Shown: positions 1-12,877 of the stretch, one piece after another
Numbering within the stretch: position 1 is the first letter of the stretch
Layout of the letters: every line of letters starts with the position of its first letter
Source of the DNA: Adiantum capillus-veneris
Taxonomy: Eukaryota; Streptophyta; Polypodiopsida; Polypodiales; Pteridaceae
Reading direction: 5' to 3'
DNA: 64,000 nt
Assembly: GCA_014529385.2 (NCBI GenBank)
Contig: CM043970.1
Coordinates: 66,801,496 to 66,865,495, forward strand
The notes under the pieces: model-generated
What the model was told of the DNA's origin: nothing
The model's input: only the letters and a program-made list of their open reading frames with translations
Database searches by the model: none
Made by a program: the position numbers and the translations under genes

Positions 1-2
1 AT

Positions 3-566
3 TGGTCTGATGCAAAGCGTGTGTTGAAATACTTGAAAGGCACTACAAATTTTGGTTTAGTCTATCGACGACAACTCACATCGGATTCTATGGAATCTCT
101 TTCTCTTTTGGGTTACACAGATGCAGACTGGGCAAGCTCACATTTATCTATGCAATCTACTAGTGGAAATTGCTTCTTTATAAATGGTTGTCTTGTTTCT
201 TGGACCAGCAAGAAACAGCGTTGTGTTGCAGTTTCTACGACTGAGTCAGAATATGTTGCGGCATCACTTGCAGCTCGTGAGTTGATTTGGCTTCGACAAA
301 TGCCGGTTGATATTGGTCACTCTCCTCTTTCTAGCACATCCTTGCGGCGTGACAACCAAAGTGCTATTAGTCTTGTAAAAGACTATGTTCAACATAATAA
401 GTCAAAGCACATTGCTGTCCATTATCATTATGTCAGGTATGAAGTAGGCAAAGGAACCATTATGGTTGAACACTGTCCAAGTGACCAGATGATTGCAGAC
501 ATTTTGACCAAAGGCCTCAATGAGTCACGTTTCATCCTCTTGCACTCGGAGCTTGGAGTTGCTTAG
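3..566 (+). CDS. Ty1/Copia pol, C-terminal RNase H (5' end outside window)
   Basis: This is the last part of a Copia polyprotein, whose RNase H removes the RNA strand during reverse transcription. The frame is open from base 3 and begins with the conserved 'KRVLKYLKGT' stretch, so the gene enters from outside the window. Visible RNase H landmarks are 'GYTDADWAS' (first catalytic Asp), 'TESEYVAAS' (Glu), 'RRDNQSAI' (second Asp) and the C-terminal 'HIAVHYHYVR' and 'IADILTKGL' blocks, in Copia order. It stops at a single TAG with no internal stop. An LTR-like stretch follows. Only this domain is visible, so activity of the whole element cannot be judged. Confidence 0.93.
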   Translation, partial: WSDAKRVLKYLKGTTNFGLVYRRQLTSDSMESLSLLGYTDADWASSHLSMQSTSGNCFFINGCLVSWTSKKQRCVAVSTTESEYVAASLAARELIWLRQMPVDIGHSPLSSTSLRRDNQSAISLVKDYVQHNKSKHIAVHYHYVRYEVGKGTIMVEHCPSDQMIADILTKGLNESRFILLHSELGVA

Positions 567-1012
567 ACCTCACTCTTTCTAGATTAGCTTCTTTGCTATT
601 GTAATAGCTTTGTACATATGACATTGTAATCTTTTAGGTACCATGCACTATGCACACTCCACATTTTCACATTGTAATCTCTAAGTCACTTGAATATTTG
701 TACATAGATGCACAATTCACTTTCACATCATCATCGCTGGTTCATATTTTCACATTGTATAGGGGCTTGGGTTTTTCCCTTGAACTCCCCAAGGGTTTTT
801 TCATCCAAATTTAGAGACCTTTGTTTGAGTGGGGGTTTTGGAGCTATATATGGCTCACTCTACTCAACTTGGTCTCACCTATATATTTGTATCTTGTTCT
901 CAATATGAATCAGTCTTTGGGAGCGTATATGGTGTGTCTCTTGTGTCGTCTCTCTCTCTCTTTCTCTCTACATCTCAACAAATAGCAAGGTACTTTAGCA
1001 GCTCACATTAAA
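567..1012 (+). mobile_element. Probable 3' LTR / 3' end of the Copia element
   Basis: Noncoding DNA directly after the Copia stop codon. It has the composition of a plant Copia LTR: T-rich 'tgtaat' repeats, a 'gggtttttccc...aagggttttttc' segment typical of the R/U5 region, and a CT-rich tail before the satellite begins. No second LTR is in the window, so exact ends and a target duplication cannot be set. Boundaries are approximate. Confidence 0.5.
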
Positions 1013-1019
1013 CATTTTC

Positions 1020-2745
1020 TATGACAGCTAGGACCACCACTTGTCTAAGCTACACTCTTATATAGCAAGGGGGTTTTGGTTTCAAAATCCACCACTTGTC
1101 CAAACTTGATTTGGGAAGCAAGGTCCTATAATAGTTTTCTTTGGACATTCACCATTACAACTAGGTTCACCACTTGTCCAAGCTATGTTCTAATACACTA
1201 AGGAGGTTTTGGTTTCAAGGAGAACCACTTGTACGACTTTGTTTTTGGAAGTAAGATCTTTCCATAGTTCACCTTGGACCTTGGACATTCGATACTACAA
1301 CTAAGCCAACCACTTGTCCAAGCTATCCTCTAATATAGCCAAATAGTTTGGGTTTCAAGATTCATCACTTTTCCAACCTTGCTTCCATTAAAGAAAGGAG
1401 GGGCTACGTAAAAATTGTCAAGCAAGGTAGCAAGGTCCTCTGGTAGTTCACCTTGGACATTGGGCATTAAAACTAGGTCCACCAGTTGTCCAAGCTATGC
1501 TCTGATAGAGAAAGGGGATTCGGTTTCAAGATCCACCACTTGTTTAACCTTGCAAGACTCAAGGGCTACTTGGACATTGGAAAGCATAGCCCTATAGTAG
1601 TTGATAGGTGTCATTGGGTATTACAACTAGGTCCACCACTTGTCCAACCTATGCTCTAATATAGCAAGGAGGATTTGGTTTCAAGATCCACCACTTTTTC
1701 AACCTTGCTTCCATTAAAGAAAGGAGGGGTTACGTAAACATTGACAAGCAAGGTAGAAATGTCCTAAGGTAGTTTAGCTTGGATATTGGGCATTATAACT
1801 AGGTCCACCACTTGTCCAAGATATGCTCTCATATAGAAAGGGGATTTTGGTTTCAAGATACACCACATGTTCAACCTTGAAAGACTCAAGGGATACTTGG
1901 ACATTGGAAAGCATAGTCCTATAATAGTTGATAGGTGGTAGTGGGTATTATAACTAGGTCCACCACTTGTCCAACCTATGCTCTAATATAGCAAAGATGC
2001 TTTGGTTTCAAGGTCCACTACTTGTCCAACCTTGTTTCCATTAAAGAAATGAGGGTCTACGTAAACATTGGCAAGCAAGGTAACAAGGTCCTAAGGTAGT
2101 TCAACTTGGATATTGGGCATTATAACTAGGTCCACCACTTGTCCAAGCTATGCTCTGATATAGAAAGGGGAGTTTGGTTTCAAGATCCACCACGTGTTCA
2201 ACCTTGCAAGACTCAAGGGATACTTGGACATTGGAAAGCATAGTCCTATAGTAGTTGATAGGTGGCAGTGGGTATTACATTTAGGTCCAACCTATGCTCT
2301 AATATAGCAAAGAGGCTTTGGTTTCAAGGTCCACCACTTGTCCAACCTTGCTTCCATTAAAGAAAGGAGGGGCTACATAAACATTGGCAAGCAAGGTAGC
2401 AAGGTCCTAAGGTATTTCACCTTGGATATTGGGTATTATAACTAGGTCGACCACTTGTCCAAGATATGCTTTGATATAGAAAGGGGATTTTAGTTTCAAG
2501 ATCCACCACGTGTTCAACCTTGCAAGACTCAAGGGATACTTGGACATTGGAAAGCATAGTCCTATAGTAGGTGATAGGTGGTAGCGGGTATTACAACTAG
2601 GTCCACCACTTGTCCAACCTATGCTCTAATGTAGCAAGGAGGCTTTGGTTTCAAGATCCACCATATTTCCAACCTTGCTTCCATTAATATAGAAAGGAGG
2701 ATTTGGTCTCAAGGTTCACCACTTGTCCAATCTATGCAAATCTTT
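1020..2745. repeat. Dimeric tandem satellite, period about 327 bp (172 + 155)
   Basis: The phrase 'ctaggtccaccacttgtcc' or a close variant recurs with its gtcc near 1032, 1165, 1304, 1477, 1631, 1803, 1958, 2130, 2285, 2446 and 2601. From 1304 on, the spacing alternates about 172 and 155 bp, so two related half-units form a higher-order unit of about 327 bp. One half carries 'cttccattaaagaaaggagg', the other 'gcaagactcaagggatac'. The unit at 2285 has lost about 11 bp of the core. The first units (1032-1304) are shorter and more diverged, as at a decaying array edge. Short chance reading frames inside it are not genes. Confidence 0.85.
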
Positions 2746-2825
2746 TTCATGTTGTAGCATGAGTTTTTGTTTGAAGAGTATTTTTCTATGACTATGGATT
2801 TAACAATGTAATCTTTTTCACTTAC

Positions 2826-5800
2826 ATGATGGACTTCGAATCTGAGGAGAAAGTACATAAGATACTTGGCAATGAAACTGTTGGTATTGGTTGTGTCTGT
2901 AGAACAGATCCAGATTCAACTTGTGGTGGTACAAAGATAGGGCAAGTAAATGTCTCCATACTAGTGGAGGAATTCTTGAAGGATGTGGTCCTATCTTTTC
3001 CTACAATGGATATTTCATCTATCCAATGTTCATTATGGAGTGTTGTTCGATGGCCAAAAGCTTCTTTTGCGATCTTCTATATTGAATGGGAACTTAATTG
3101 ATCCACAAGAAAGCTACAATGGTGATGAAGAATAGGATCATTTTGATCCTCTAGTTGCAGATGCAATACCTATGACAAGCCCAAAATTTGGAGCAGTGAT
3201 TCGAGAGTCTTGGAGAAATCAGAGGGTCCTTTTAAAAGATGACACAATGATGCAAACCATGAATGAAGGGACCATCTTATATGTATTTCCACATGATTAT
3301 GTCAACTTTCAGGAACTTGGTCATGATTATGTGGGTGTGGGTATTGAAAGAGAAAATGCAAGCATTGATGATGTGGTTGAAGTGGGTAGCATCACTTTGC
3401 TAAAGTGGCCCATCAAGTAGACAACAATGTTGAATGGGAGCCCATTACAACGCTTTGTTCCTGTTGATGCCATGCATGCTACATATGAGGATGTATCCAA
3501 TGATGACAATGCTGGAAAAAAACTTGATGGGAGTAACGTTGTCCACTTGTCAAGGAAGAGATGATACACTTTCATGAACAGGACTCAAAAATCAAAACTC
3601 AAAAGCAGCACCAGCTTCCATTTTTACCTTTCAAACAAATCAATTCAAAGGGTCTCATGCATTGATTTTTGTGCACAAAAATGTTGCTAGTTTGCAGTTT
3701 GTGATATGGTGACAAGGTTACGACAACAATTTTGGGGAGAGTCTCAAAAATCACGCACTAATTATGTTTATGATGTTTTTTCTATATGCTATCATAAAGA
3801 TGAGAAGTCACGATACCAATTCAGGCTAAATGGATCTATTGTTTGTTGTAGAGCATGGTATGAGCTGCATGGAATACCAAAGACATCATTTTATGGATAC
3901 AAGGAGAGCTTTGAAAATGGTGTGCGCCAATAGGTACATGGGAACATATGAACATGAACATTGAGAAGGGGACTTCAACACACGAACATTGAGAAGGGGA
4001 CTTCAACATACTAGTTTAGCAAGAGCACTGCTCAATGAGTTTGTGAAAAACAACTCCGAGAAGATGTCACATAGAAGTAGAACACTGCTAGATGGATCAA
4101 GAGGGACTCAATTGGTGATTCCATCAACATAGAAACAAGTGGATATTTTATGTGAAATCAAAACGACACTTGACCAAATGGCTATGAGAAGAAGCTATCC
4201 CAATCTTCTTTTCGTAGAATTTGGAATAAAGAGTACCCACATGTCACTTGAGCAAAGACGAGTGAGTTCTCTAAGTGCAATATTTGTAGCTCAATCAAGG
4301 CAAGGTTAGAAGCTAAAAATTCTCTTGAAGAGAGATCTCTTCTCTTGAGGGAGAGAGAAGTTCACATGGCACAACAAAAAAGTTGCAGAAGCCTATATTA
4401 TGCATGGTGCACATATTCAAAAACTCAACCACAAAAATATGTATGCATAATCCATGATAAGATAGATCAAAAGAAAACTACCATTCCTAGATTACGCATT
4501 GTTCCTAAGGGTGTGGATTCAGAATATAATCTGCAGGTGGCATTGATTGGCATGATCACTCATGGACATGGAGAAGGTCATTACGGACACTTTGTTTTGA
4601 ATGGTTTGTGAGAAGCTGATCCAAATCTTACAATTGGCTCAATTGATAATTTTTTAAGAGGATAGATAAGCATCCTCTTGGTGATCTAGTAACAAATGGA
4701 CTTCCAAGGAGCAATATTTCACTACTACATGCTTTGAACTCAAGGGATTCTTTGGACTACCATAACTTGAGTGATGGAAAAGAGACCATTGTGCAGCCAT
4801 CACAAATTGTAGAAGAGGAATTGGGGTCAACAGTTTGCAGGTTGCCAGAAACTTGTTGCTACAATTGGATAATTGTGTAGGGGAAAACAAAAATCAATAC
4901 TTATTTGCCTATTTTTCAATGCTTGTTGCAAGGGGTGCTTTCAAAACCATCCAGCTAGGATTTTTAAATGTTGGGCATACACATGAGGACCTAGACGCCA
5001 TGTTTAGTAGGTTTTCAGAGAAGTTGAGAGCTACACAAACCCATACTATTGCCACATTTGATGGATACATTACGAAACAGCTCATCTTCATCTCCAGCTC
5101 CATTTTTTCTCACAAAGATCCCCGATTTCAAGCAATATTGTGATGGCTATCTTTGTGATGGACAAAACATACTTGTTGGACATTCCAAACCACTTCAGTT
5201 AGGTTGTTTATGCAGGATAAGACACCAATGATGCAATATAAGGCACATGTAGGTGTATCAAGTTGGAGTGGAAGTATTCGCCTTTGGAAACATACACAGA
5301 AGGCAAGCCAATGAGATCCACCTCTGGTACCAATGGCGGAGTATGTCAAGGCCCACAAAGAAGTCATTTTGGGGCTAAAGAACTATATAGAGAATTTTGG
5401 AAAAATTTAGGGAATGGTTCAAGTGTTCCGCAATATTATAGACCCATGATAGATTATTGGAGTAAGGTAATTGAAGAGATTGGAAAAGCAATCATATCAG
5501 AGGGAGTCTTGTATGAAAAGTTTTGGCCAAAAACTCAAGAATATTCTCACCTACAAAGCACTACAATGAATTTGCAACAAGGAGCAGAAAGATTCCTAGG
5601 CCTTGAAGAGTTGAATGATCATTTTTGTGGGCCTCAACGAGATAGGCCAAGGGAAGAGTTTGACCCTATGTCTGATGTGCACCAAGGTGAATTTCTTATG
5701 CTTGTTCCGAGTGACACAGAAATCTATCCAGTGTGGCGTGCAATGGCTTTATCTTACATTGATAATGAGCCTATATCACAAAACTACAAAAAACTCTTGA

Positions 5801-5940
5801 TTCAATATTGGGCACCTTGCACGAGAAAAAGTGGGATGAGAGATACTCAAGCTTACAATAATTGTTCGAAGGGTTATTGGGTTGTCAACTATAAAGACCC
5901 ACAAGTGTGGGAAATTGTAGATGCAATTGTTTGGTCCTAG
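2826..5940 (+). pseudogene. Broken DUF7869-family gene
   Basis: A decayed gene spread over several frames. The best-preserved block (about 4835-5085) contains 'LQLDNCVGENKNQYLF' and 'LGFLNVGHTHEDLDAMFSR', the hallmark of the DUF7869 family. Upstream pieces fit the family order: 'NGSIVCCRAWYELHGI' (3706-3933), 'KSTHMSLEQRR' (about 4230), and 'IHDKIDQKKTTIPRL' (within 4345-4611). The C-terminal 225 residues (5263-5940) have the 'LLIQYWAP' and 'YKDPQVWEIVDAIVWS' ending. At least six frame changes or stops separate the pieces. The biochemical role of the family is not established to my knowledge; its ENKN and HTHED motifs recall a transposase-like fold, which is inference. No terminal repeats were found around it. 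Confidence 0.7.
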
Positions 5941-6429
5941 AGACCCAACAAAGAAGGACCATTTTCTAGAATAAAGATTCGAGAAAGGCACGCTCTAAAA
6001 GCCAAAGAAGGCCTCACTCGTGCACATCAACCACACTTGGATCAAAGTTTAGATAAGGTATCTAATGTGGAGTAGAATTATGTGGAGCTTCTATTGTGAC
6101 TATACTAGTCAACTTTGTAAACAAAATCCTTTTTGTATCTTCTTTTGTTTTATGTAATTCATAGTTTTTATTCAAATCCATGTGTTGTACATCCTCTTGG
6201 CTTTTGGTGTTTATCAACACCACAATCCTATGAGATTTTCACTTTATTACTACGAGACACCTCAATTTCTCCCACTTTAAGTGGAAAATTCCCAAATTAC
6301 ATGAATTTAGTCGGTTTGGAGATTCTCATAATGTGATATTTTTACCACAATACCTAATATGGTCTTAGTAGTTTAAATGGAGCGAGTGCTAGATGCAATG
6401 CTCTATTGGATAAAGAAGCAAGGTGAAAT
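5941..6429. other. Noncoding interval between DUF7869 relic and family A
   Basis: AT-rich DNA without a recognisable gene or repeat. It probably contains the 3' flank of the DUF7869 relic. The 67-residue frame at 6133-6336 has no recognisable features. Confidence 0.4.
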
Positions 6430-7748
6430 ATGGTTGTAGATAGCATCCAAAGGATCCTCCAACTCACTCCATGCAAACACGATAGCAAAACAATGTTGGG
6501 TATACATACAGGTCAAGAAGACATGGTCGCTATTCTTAGAATCCAAAAGCATGAAGAGCACGTAAAGCTTCAAATAAAGCCTTCAAAAGAAATGCTTGTA
6601 GATGTCATCCTTGGACATCAATGGTTAGACCAACACAAGGCCTACAAAGAAGATACAGTGTTAATACTCTCTTACCCAAATCTTAGGAAGAAAAAAATAC
6701 AGATACCATTAATGCTAGATTCATAGTTGCAAAAGTCACACGAATCAAAGAGAAACTTGCATACAAAGGTAAAGCTAAAGTGGATCTTCCATCAATTAAC
6801 ACAAAAGTTAAAGCTAAAGTGGACCTTGCATACAAAGGTAAAGCTAAAGTGGACCTTCCATCGATTAACACAAAAGGTGTGACAACATATGCCTCTACAT
6901 CAAAGAACACCCTCATGGATTGGCTTCTTCAAGCAAGTCAAGCTTTCAAAACTTCAAGTCGATTGCTGACCCTACTAAAGCCTCTAAGGAGACACCTAGA
7001 AAAGTAAAGATATATTAGCCCAAGTTATCAAATTCAAAATAAAGTAAAGCAAGTGTTTGTTCAGAGAAATTTAGTCAAATTCAATGATCCAGTTTGAATT
7101 AAAGATAGGAAATCAACACAGAAAAACAAACACATGGGATGGATAGTATCACAATGGAGCTTAAAGGAACAAGAATACTATAGAGGTAATAAAGAGATAT
7201 GGATACCAAAACCTCAGGTAAGGGCATATGAAGTAATGTCAAGTACCTCCCAGGAAAGAAGTCCCACAAGATATCAACCTCAACAATATCCTAGGATACC
7301 TAAGAAGTAGGTATACAACAGAACAACATCAAAAGATGCTAAATTATACCACAACTCTCAAGAGGATACATAACAAAGAAGGATCTCAAAGAATCTTCCT
7401 CTTGGACAAGGATTCTACACAGATTATACAAATATTTGGCTACCAAACAACCAGAAGCCAACTACAACTACACCAGACTTGCATGAAGATCTCAACAAGA
7501 ACTCAACAAGACCTAGAGCAAAGCAAAGTCAACAAAGGAGATACAAAGGTCATGAAGAGATTTGGATTCCTAAGTCCTCCAATGCTCCTAGTCAAAATCC
7601 AAGTGCCGACAGTGAACAGAGGCCTACAACAACATCAAAGACTCCTATCAATAGGCCTAATTGGAGAATCAAACAGATAATGGAGTCTTCACAGTCAAAG
7701 AAGGAAAATCCGACCAACGTGAATGCAGATTTGAAGAAGATAAAATAG
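6430..7748 (+). pseudogene. Family A gag/protease-like coding remnants
   Basis: Fragmented frames with features of a retroelement gag. 6430-6726 has 'VDVILGHQWLDQHKAY', resembling the 'ILG..WL' end of a retroviral-type protease. 6740-7007 holds a duplicated 'KAKVDLPSINTK' phrase, present once in the second copy. A decayed zinc-knuckle-like stretch near 7040-7130 and the repeated 'IWIPK' phrase (7200 and 7560) are shared with copy 2. Several stops and frame changes interrupt it. Assignment to a specific superfamily is not possible from what remains. Confidence 0.5.
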
Positions 7749-8834
7749 GTACGGAAAAAGAAACCTGCAATTCCAACTTGGCCCCTCATTGATCCTCTTT
7801 TTGAGGATTCAATTATACTTTTACCTGAAGAAATGTTTGTAGTAAGCACATGAATGTAAATTCAAGTTTCTAGGGTGCAAAAAAAACTCTTTGGCATAGT
7901 TAGAGTCAGGTTGATGAGCCATAAAATGAGCAAAGCATTAGTCCCAAAGCTTCAAGTTGTTAATAGACTTTGTGCTGAGAGTCATAGTTATTAGGCTTAC
8001 GCTCAAGCTGAAAGAGTTCAGCATATCTAAGTCATGTCGCTTATGCTCGATGAGATTAGCATAAGAGTCAAATTCTATTAACTTACATTTGGTGGAGTGT
8101 CGTAGAGTCCAACATTCACGCATAATGCACAGTAAGATGAGAGCACGTATCCTCAACAACAAAGACCATTCTTAAAGGGATTCCAACTTGCAAATCCATG
8201 TCATGTGCTTTTATAGCTACACCATCTTTCGGAAGGACCCTCAAAGTCTTTCTCGCACAACATATTGTTTCCCATGCATTTCTATGAATGCATATTGAAT
8301 GTTCCACCATTGGACATATGCATTAGACACTTTTTCTTGCTTCCACCTATGTACTTTGATTAGACTACAGTAGGCAAACCAATGTTCCATCATAATACCT
8401 TCATATATTTGTTGCCCTCTTATTTTAATATCTATCAACAAATAATCCCTTCAATACTTTATTAAAATTTCCCATGCTAATAAGTACTCCAATGATGCGT
8501 GTATCCCAAAGGCACTTTTTTCCCACTGGGTTTTTTCCCTTTGGTCATCCACGTATTAGACCCTAATTTAGAACCTCATCATTCTACTTCCCAGTTGCAT
8601 ACTTTTCATAAATAAGCACGAGCCTCATAATAATGCTATTACAATGGACAAATGCAACATCATCTCTCTCATCAAAAAATTCTGAACCAATGAAGTTGCT
8701 GCAGCAAATTGAACCCCTTCAAAAAATTCAACGACAAATGAAGACAATCAACCCATCAACAACCAATCAAAACCTTCCATTGACTTCACGGAAACTTCTC
8801 AATTGTGCCCAAAGGACGGGCACTAAAATCGGAA

Positions 8835-9330
8835 GGGGAGAGCCGATGCCAGTTAACAAGAGCTGCTAAATATCGAAGCCTTATGAATACACATCAAAGA
8901 TGAATATGAAGAAGCAGTGAAGGTTGGAGTTACACACTTTTCACATATTTCCAAAGTGGCCATGTATTGTAATTGCTCGATATATTTAGCCATTGTGATA
9001 ATTGTAACATGTTACGGGCTCAATCAGGGTTCGAAGATGTAAAGAATAGGTCAGCTAGTGTACTTAGGTTTCAGATACAGTAAGTTGTGGAGCCTCAAAG
9101 GTCTTGGGCGCCACACATTACACATTTTAGACCTTGGCTAAGGTATAAAAGACAACTTTATATAGTTTTGATTGAGTCTTGGATAATAAATAACAGATAA
9201 GCTAACGGGGCTCACTTCTCTCCTTCTCATGCTTCCTACTCCCTTATCGATTGTCACATTGTAGTGTCGTCTATTGCATTGCAACTACAGGTAAGAGCTC
9301 TATGCATTGACGTAAACATATCATGGTAAA
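8835..9330 (+). repeat. LTR-like segment, family A copy 1
   Basis: Begins after a purine-rich tract and shares the ordered phrases 'agatgaatatgaagaagc', 'gtaaagaataggtcag' and 'gtgtac.taggtt.cag' with the LTR arms at 32590-33110 (+) and 33650-33250 (-). The end is set only by where similarity fades, so the limits are approximate. Confidence 0.55.
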
Positions 9331-11190
9331 TCATAGCTTTTGGCATCACCAACCTGCGCCCTAATTTCATCATAAGTAGAAATTTAAGCTAGGAAATCAC
9401 AAAGTAGACATAGGTGGGGTATTGGGACATCATTGCTAAGCATTTCGATACATTCAACATAAAAAAACAACTAAGTCAAAATCTCACTACTGTTTTAATA
9501 ACCGCGTTTTTTGCACTTCATCAAAAGTGAGATTTGAGACCATAAGTATGTGTGCTTAGGTTTTATATACTTGTCCTAGAAGTTTTGTAACATTTGGATG
9601 TCGTTGATGCTATAACAGTCATGTTTTGTTTGTCAATTAGTGACTAGCTTTTTATGACTTAGGTCATTTGAGTGTAGCTTGTTTTAGATGCAAGTTGTCT
9701 GTTGTTTTGAAGAGATTGACAGCTTCTTGTAGCCTTTATGCACTAGTCGAGTCAGATTCATCCCATGGATTTTCAATTATGTTTGTGGTTCTTGCTATGT
9801 CTGCAATAAGATAAGAGTGAGGTTAGAAAACCCATCCACAATTTTGCTTGAGTTTTTGGTCAGTTTCTAGGGGAGACACTGTCAATTTTCTTCTACAATT
9901 TCTTGCCATGGTTTGGTTTCTTGGCATCCACATATCAGACATGTGTGAAAATTTAGAGTTAACAGTGATGACTCATAAGAGACAATGCTATTGCAATTGT
10001 TGATATATGTGATCTTGCAATTGTGTTCACACAACGCACATTAGGCGTTGTTGTTTTAGACGCATGAGGTAGCAACAAAGATCTATGAGTGATGCAGAGG
10101 AGGTTTTGACACATGCTAGAGTGATGGCTTTATATGCCAGTATTGATGATGTCACGTTTGCCTTTAACATTCCTCCCGCATACATGTCTTCCAGAGGTGA
10201 CACTTCTCCCCATTGGTTACTAGATTAGGATGCAATTTTCCACATCATACCACATTGTGAGTGGTTCAACACTTTCTTTAGTAGACGTTTTGGTTGTGAC
10301 ACTTGGCCAATGGCTCAGTGTTTGACATTGCAAGTGTAGGAGAGGAATCCCAAACCTCGAGCAAGATTTTCCGAGCGACCTATAAATCGAGCAGACAAAG
10401 GAAATATAAAAATCTCAAGTACAACAATGATATGGATGTTCCGGTAGGGGCTATGACTATTTTGCTCCTTTTTTACGTTTGCAAATTCTTATTACACTCT
10501 TGTTCAATACCCAAGGCAAATGTATGTGTGGAGTTATGATGGTGGTCACAACAATATATTGGGTCGATGCATGTGAAAACTCTTATTGTTGCCGTATGAT
10601 TTCTAGCTCAAGAGGACTTTGTACCTACAAAGACTCTATATTGAGGACAATAGAAGAAACATCTAAATATTTAGAGGAGGAAATAGGGTACATGTCATCC
10701 CATAAAACCTTCACCTACTATAGCTATGGCTTCGATGCACAACTAACATCCTACACAACAATGGGTGTAGTGTAGCCTCCACCGCCGCCCCTCTCTTAAC
10801 TTTGACTTGACAATATTCTCAAGGAGTTGATAAAAGTCCATGAAATTTACTTAAATATATCATAGTCAAAGGAAAATTATTTTGAAGATGCATTCAGATT
10901 GTTTTGGATTTGCACGCATTCACTGTAATACGAATACTTGCATGTCAAGGTCGAGCTAGATGCACCATCCTCAAAATTGGAGCAAGATTGCTAGCACTAG
11001 ACAAACCATTCTCACAGTTGTAGGATAATAAACTATCTCTTTGGATATACCTTAAAGGGAATTTTGTATGTTTGTGAGATTGATTTTTCTCGAACATTGG
11101 GATGGGTTCAAATGGAGCACTCTAAGGAAAAATAAGTTTGTGCCACATGGCTTATCATGACTGGAGGCTAAACCTTCCACCTTGCCCCAA
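9331..11190. other. Unassigned DNA, no recognisable gene
   Basis: No protein domain, terminal repeat or RNA gene is visible. Two overlapping frames at 10303-10775 are short and show no motif. The phrase 'tttgacattgcaagtgta' at about 10320 recurs near 14740, suggesting both intervals contain relics of one dispersed repeat. Confidence 0.4.
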
Positions 11191-11213
11191 CTTCTCCCCC
11201 CCCCCCCCCCCTT
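11191..11213. repeat. Poly-C tract
   Basis: An almost pure run of C between 'aacttct' and 'ttctttcccg'. A simple-sequence tract whose length is prone to sequencing and slippage error. Confidence 0.8.
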
Positions 11214-11537
11214 CTTTCCCGAGGGCAGAAATGTAAGACTACTTCTCAAAAAACCGGATAGCAACATGCCACCATGGATTTGAATGTTTCTCCATCCAAT
11301 AGTTGAAACATATAGTTTGTGTGACCATATGAGAGCATCAGAGCTTTTGCGTCTTCCGTTGAACCTCCAACAAAAATTCAAAACCTATTTTCCTCTGTCC
11401 ACCATAGAAACTCTCAAATATATTGGTTCTCACCTTTTTGAAAAGGAGTGAACGAGCACTCTAATGTGGTCTCCATAAAATCCATAGGTACATGCCATTT
11501 TTGCGCTCTCAATAGTTTCCTACGACGTTCAAACTCT

Positions 11538-11977
<440 letters not shown>

Positions 11978-12208
11978 ACATCTAGAAATTCACATAGATA
12001 GCATTAATGGCTTAGATACAACAGCCAAAGTAAGCATTCCATGGAGATTAGCAGGTTGGGACCCTCAAAAGAACAACCTGGAGGGCGCCTCGGAGCACCG
12101 CAATTGTGTTGTATGCAACGCACCATACCGCGCCCCCCATGAACAGGCTCAGAAACTTGCGAAACACCATCGCTAGAAAGCTGCAGCAGACGATCAACCG
12201 CCCACCTC

Positions 12209-12313
<105 letters not shown>

Positions 12314-12794
12314 CCGTGAACCTTTCTAGTGCATGCGTATGAGCCTCTCAATTTTCTAGCCAGACCTGAACGCCCTGGATGCTTTCCTCATCCTTCATCT
12401 TTTGCGCAAGAAACTTCGTCTAGCTGTCCATTCCGGCGTGGACAGCTGGAGAGAGTTTTACAAGGGCATGCGCGGCTGTTAAGTTATTTAGCCAGGGCTA
12501 ATGGATAGTTTATTTCTGGTTTTGGTTATCAAAGATTGTCTCGCCAAGCAGGCATGGTGTCTTTCTCTTCTACCTCGCCAAGCAGCCCCATGCCTTGGTG
12601 GTGGGATCGCGGGGAGCGCTGAAGAATATTTTCCCTGTACGCAGAAAACAAACTAACGATACGTTATCAAAAATAAATCAATTAACGCACCCGACTCCCC
12701 CTCCTGATATAATCCACGCTGCTGCGTCTGGGCCGAGAAAGGCAGTAGCAATGAGCTCTCCACTATTGCAATGCATGCTGACGTGCAGTGCTAC

Positions 12795-12796
<2 letters not shown>

Positions 12797-12876
<80 letters not shown>
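12797..12876. repeat. (CT)n microsatellite, about 80 bp
   Basis: An uninterrupted CT run between 'gtgctaca' and 'agtagtccacg'. The frames covering it are repeat artefacts. Confidence 0.95.

Positions 12877-12877
<1 letters not shown>

Larger units (their letters stand above)
6430..9330 (+). mobile_element. Family A LTR element, copy 1 (no pol visible)
   Basis: A dispersed element recognised because the minus strand of 62640-60907 followed by 33867-33270 carries the same series of segments. Order here: gag/protease-like frames (6430-7750), a conserved stretch with no assigned function (7850-8450), a short terminal coding stretch with 'KIQRQMKT' (8630-8790), a GC-rich 'gtgcccaaaggacgggcac' followed by a purine-rich tract (about 8811-8840), then LTR-like DNA to about 9330. 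No reverse transcriptase or integrase is visible in either copy. It may be a non-autonomous LTR element, or an element that lost pol. The 5' LTR was not found. Confidence 0.6.

Noticed and set aside
8116-8441. Conserved antisense gene in family A, shared with 61100-61300
   Set aside because: Similarity is at DNA level and both strands have comparable frames. Copy 2's longer open frame is on the sense strand, so antisense coding is not supported.
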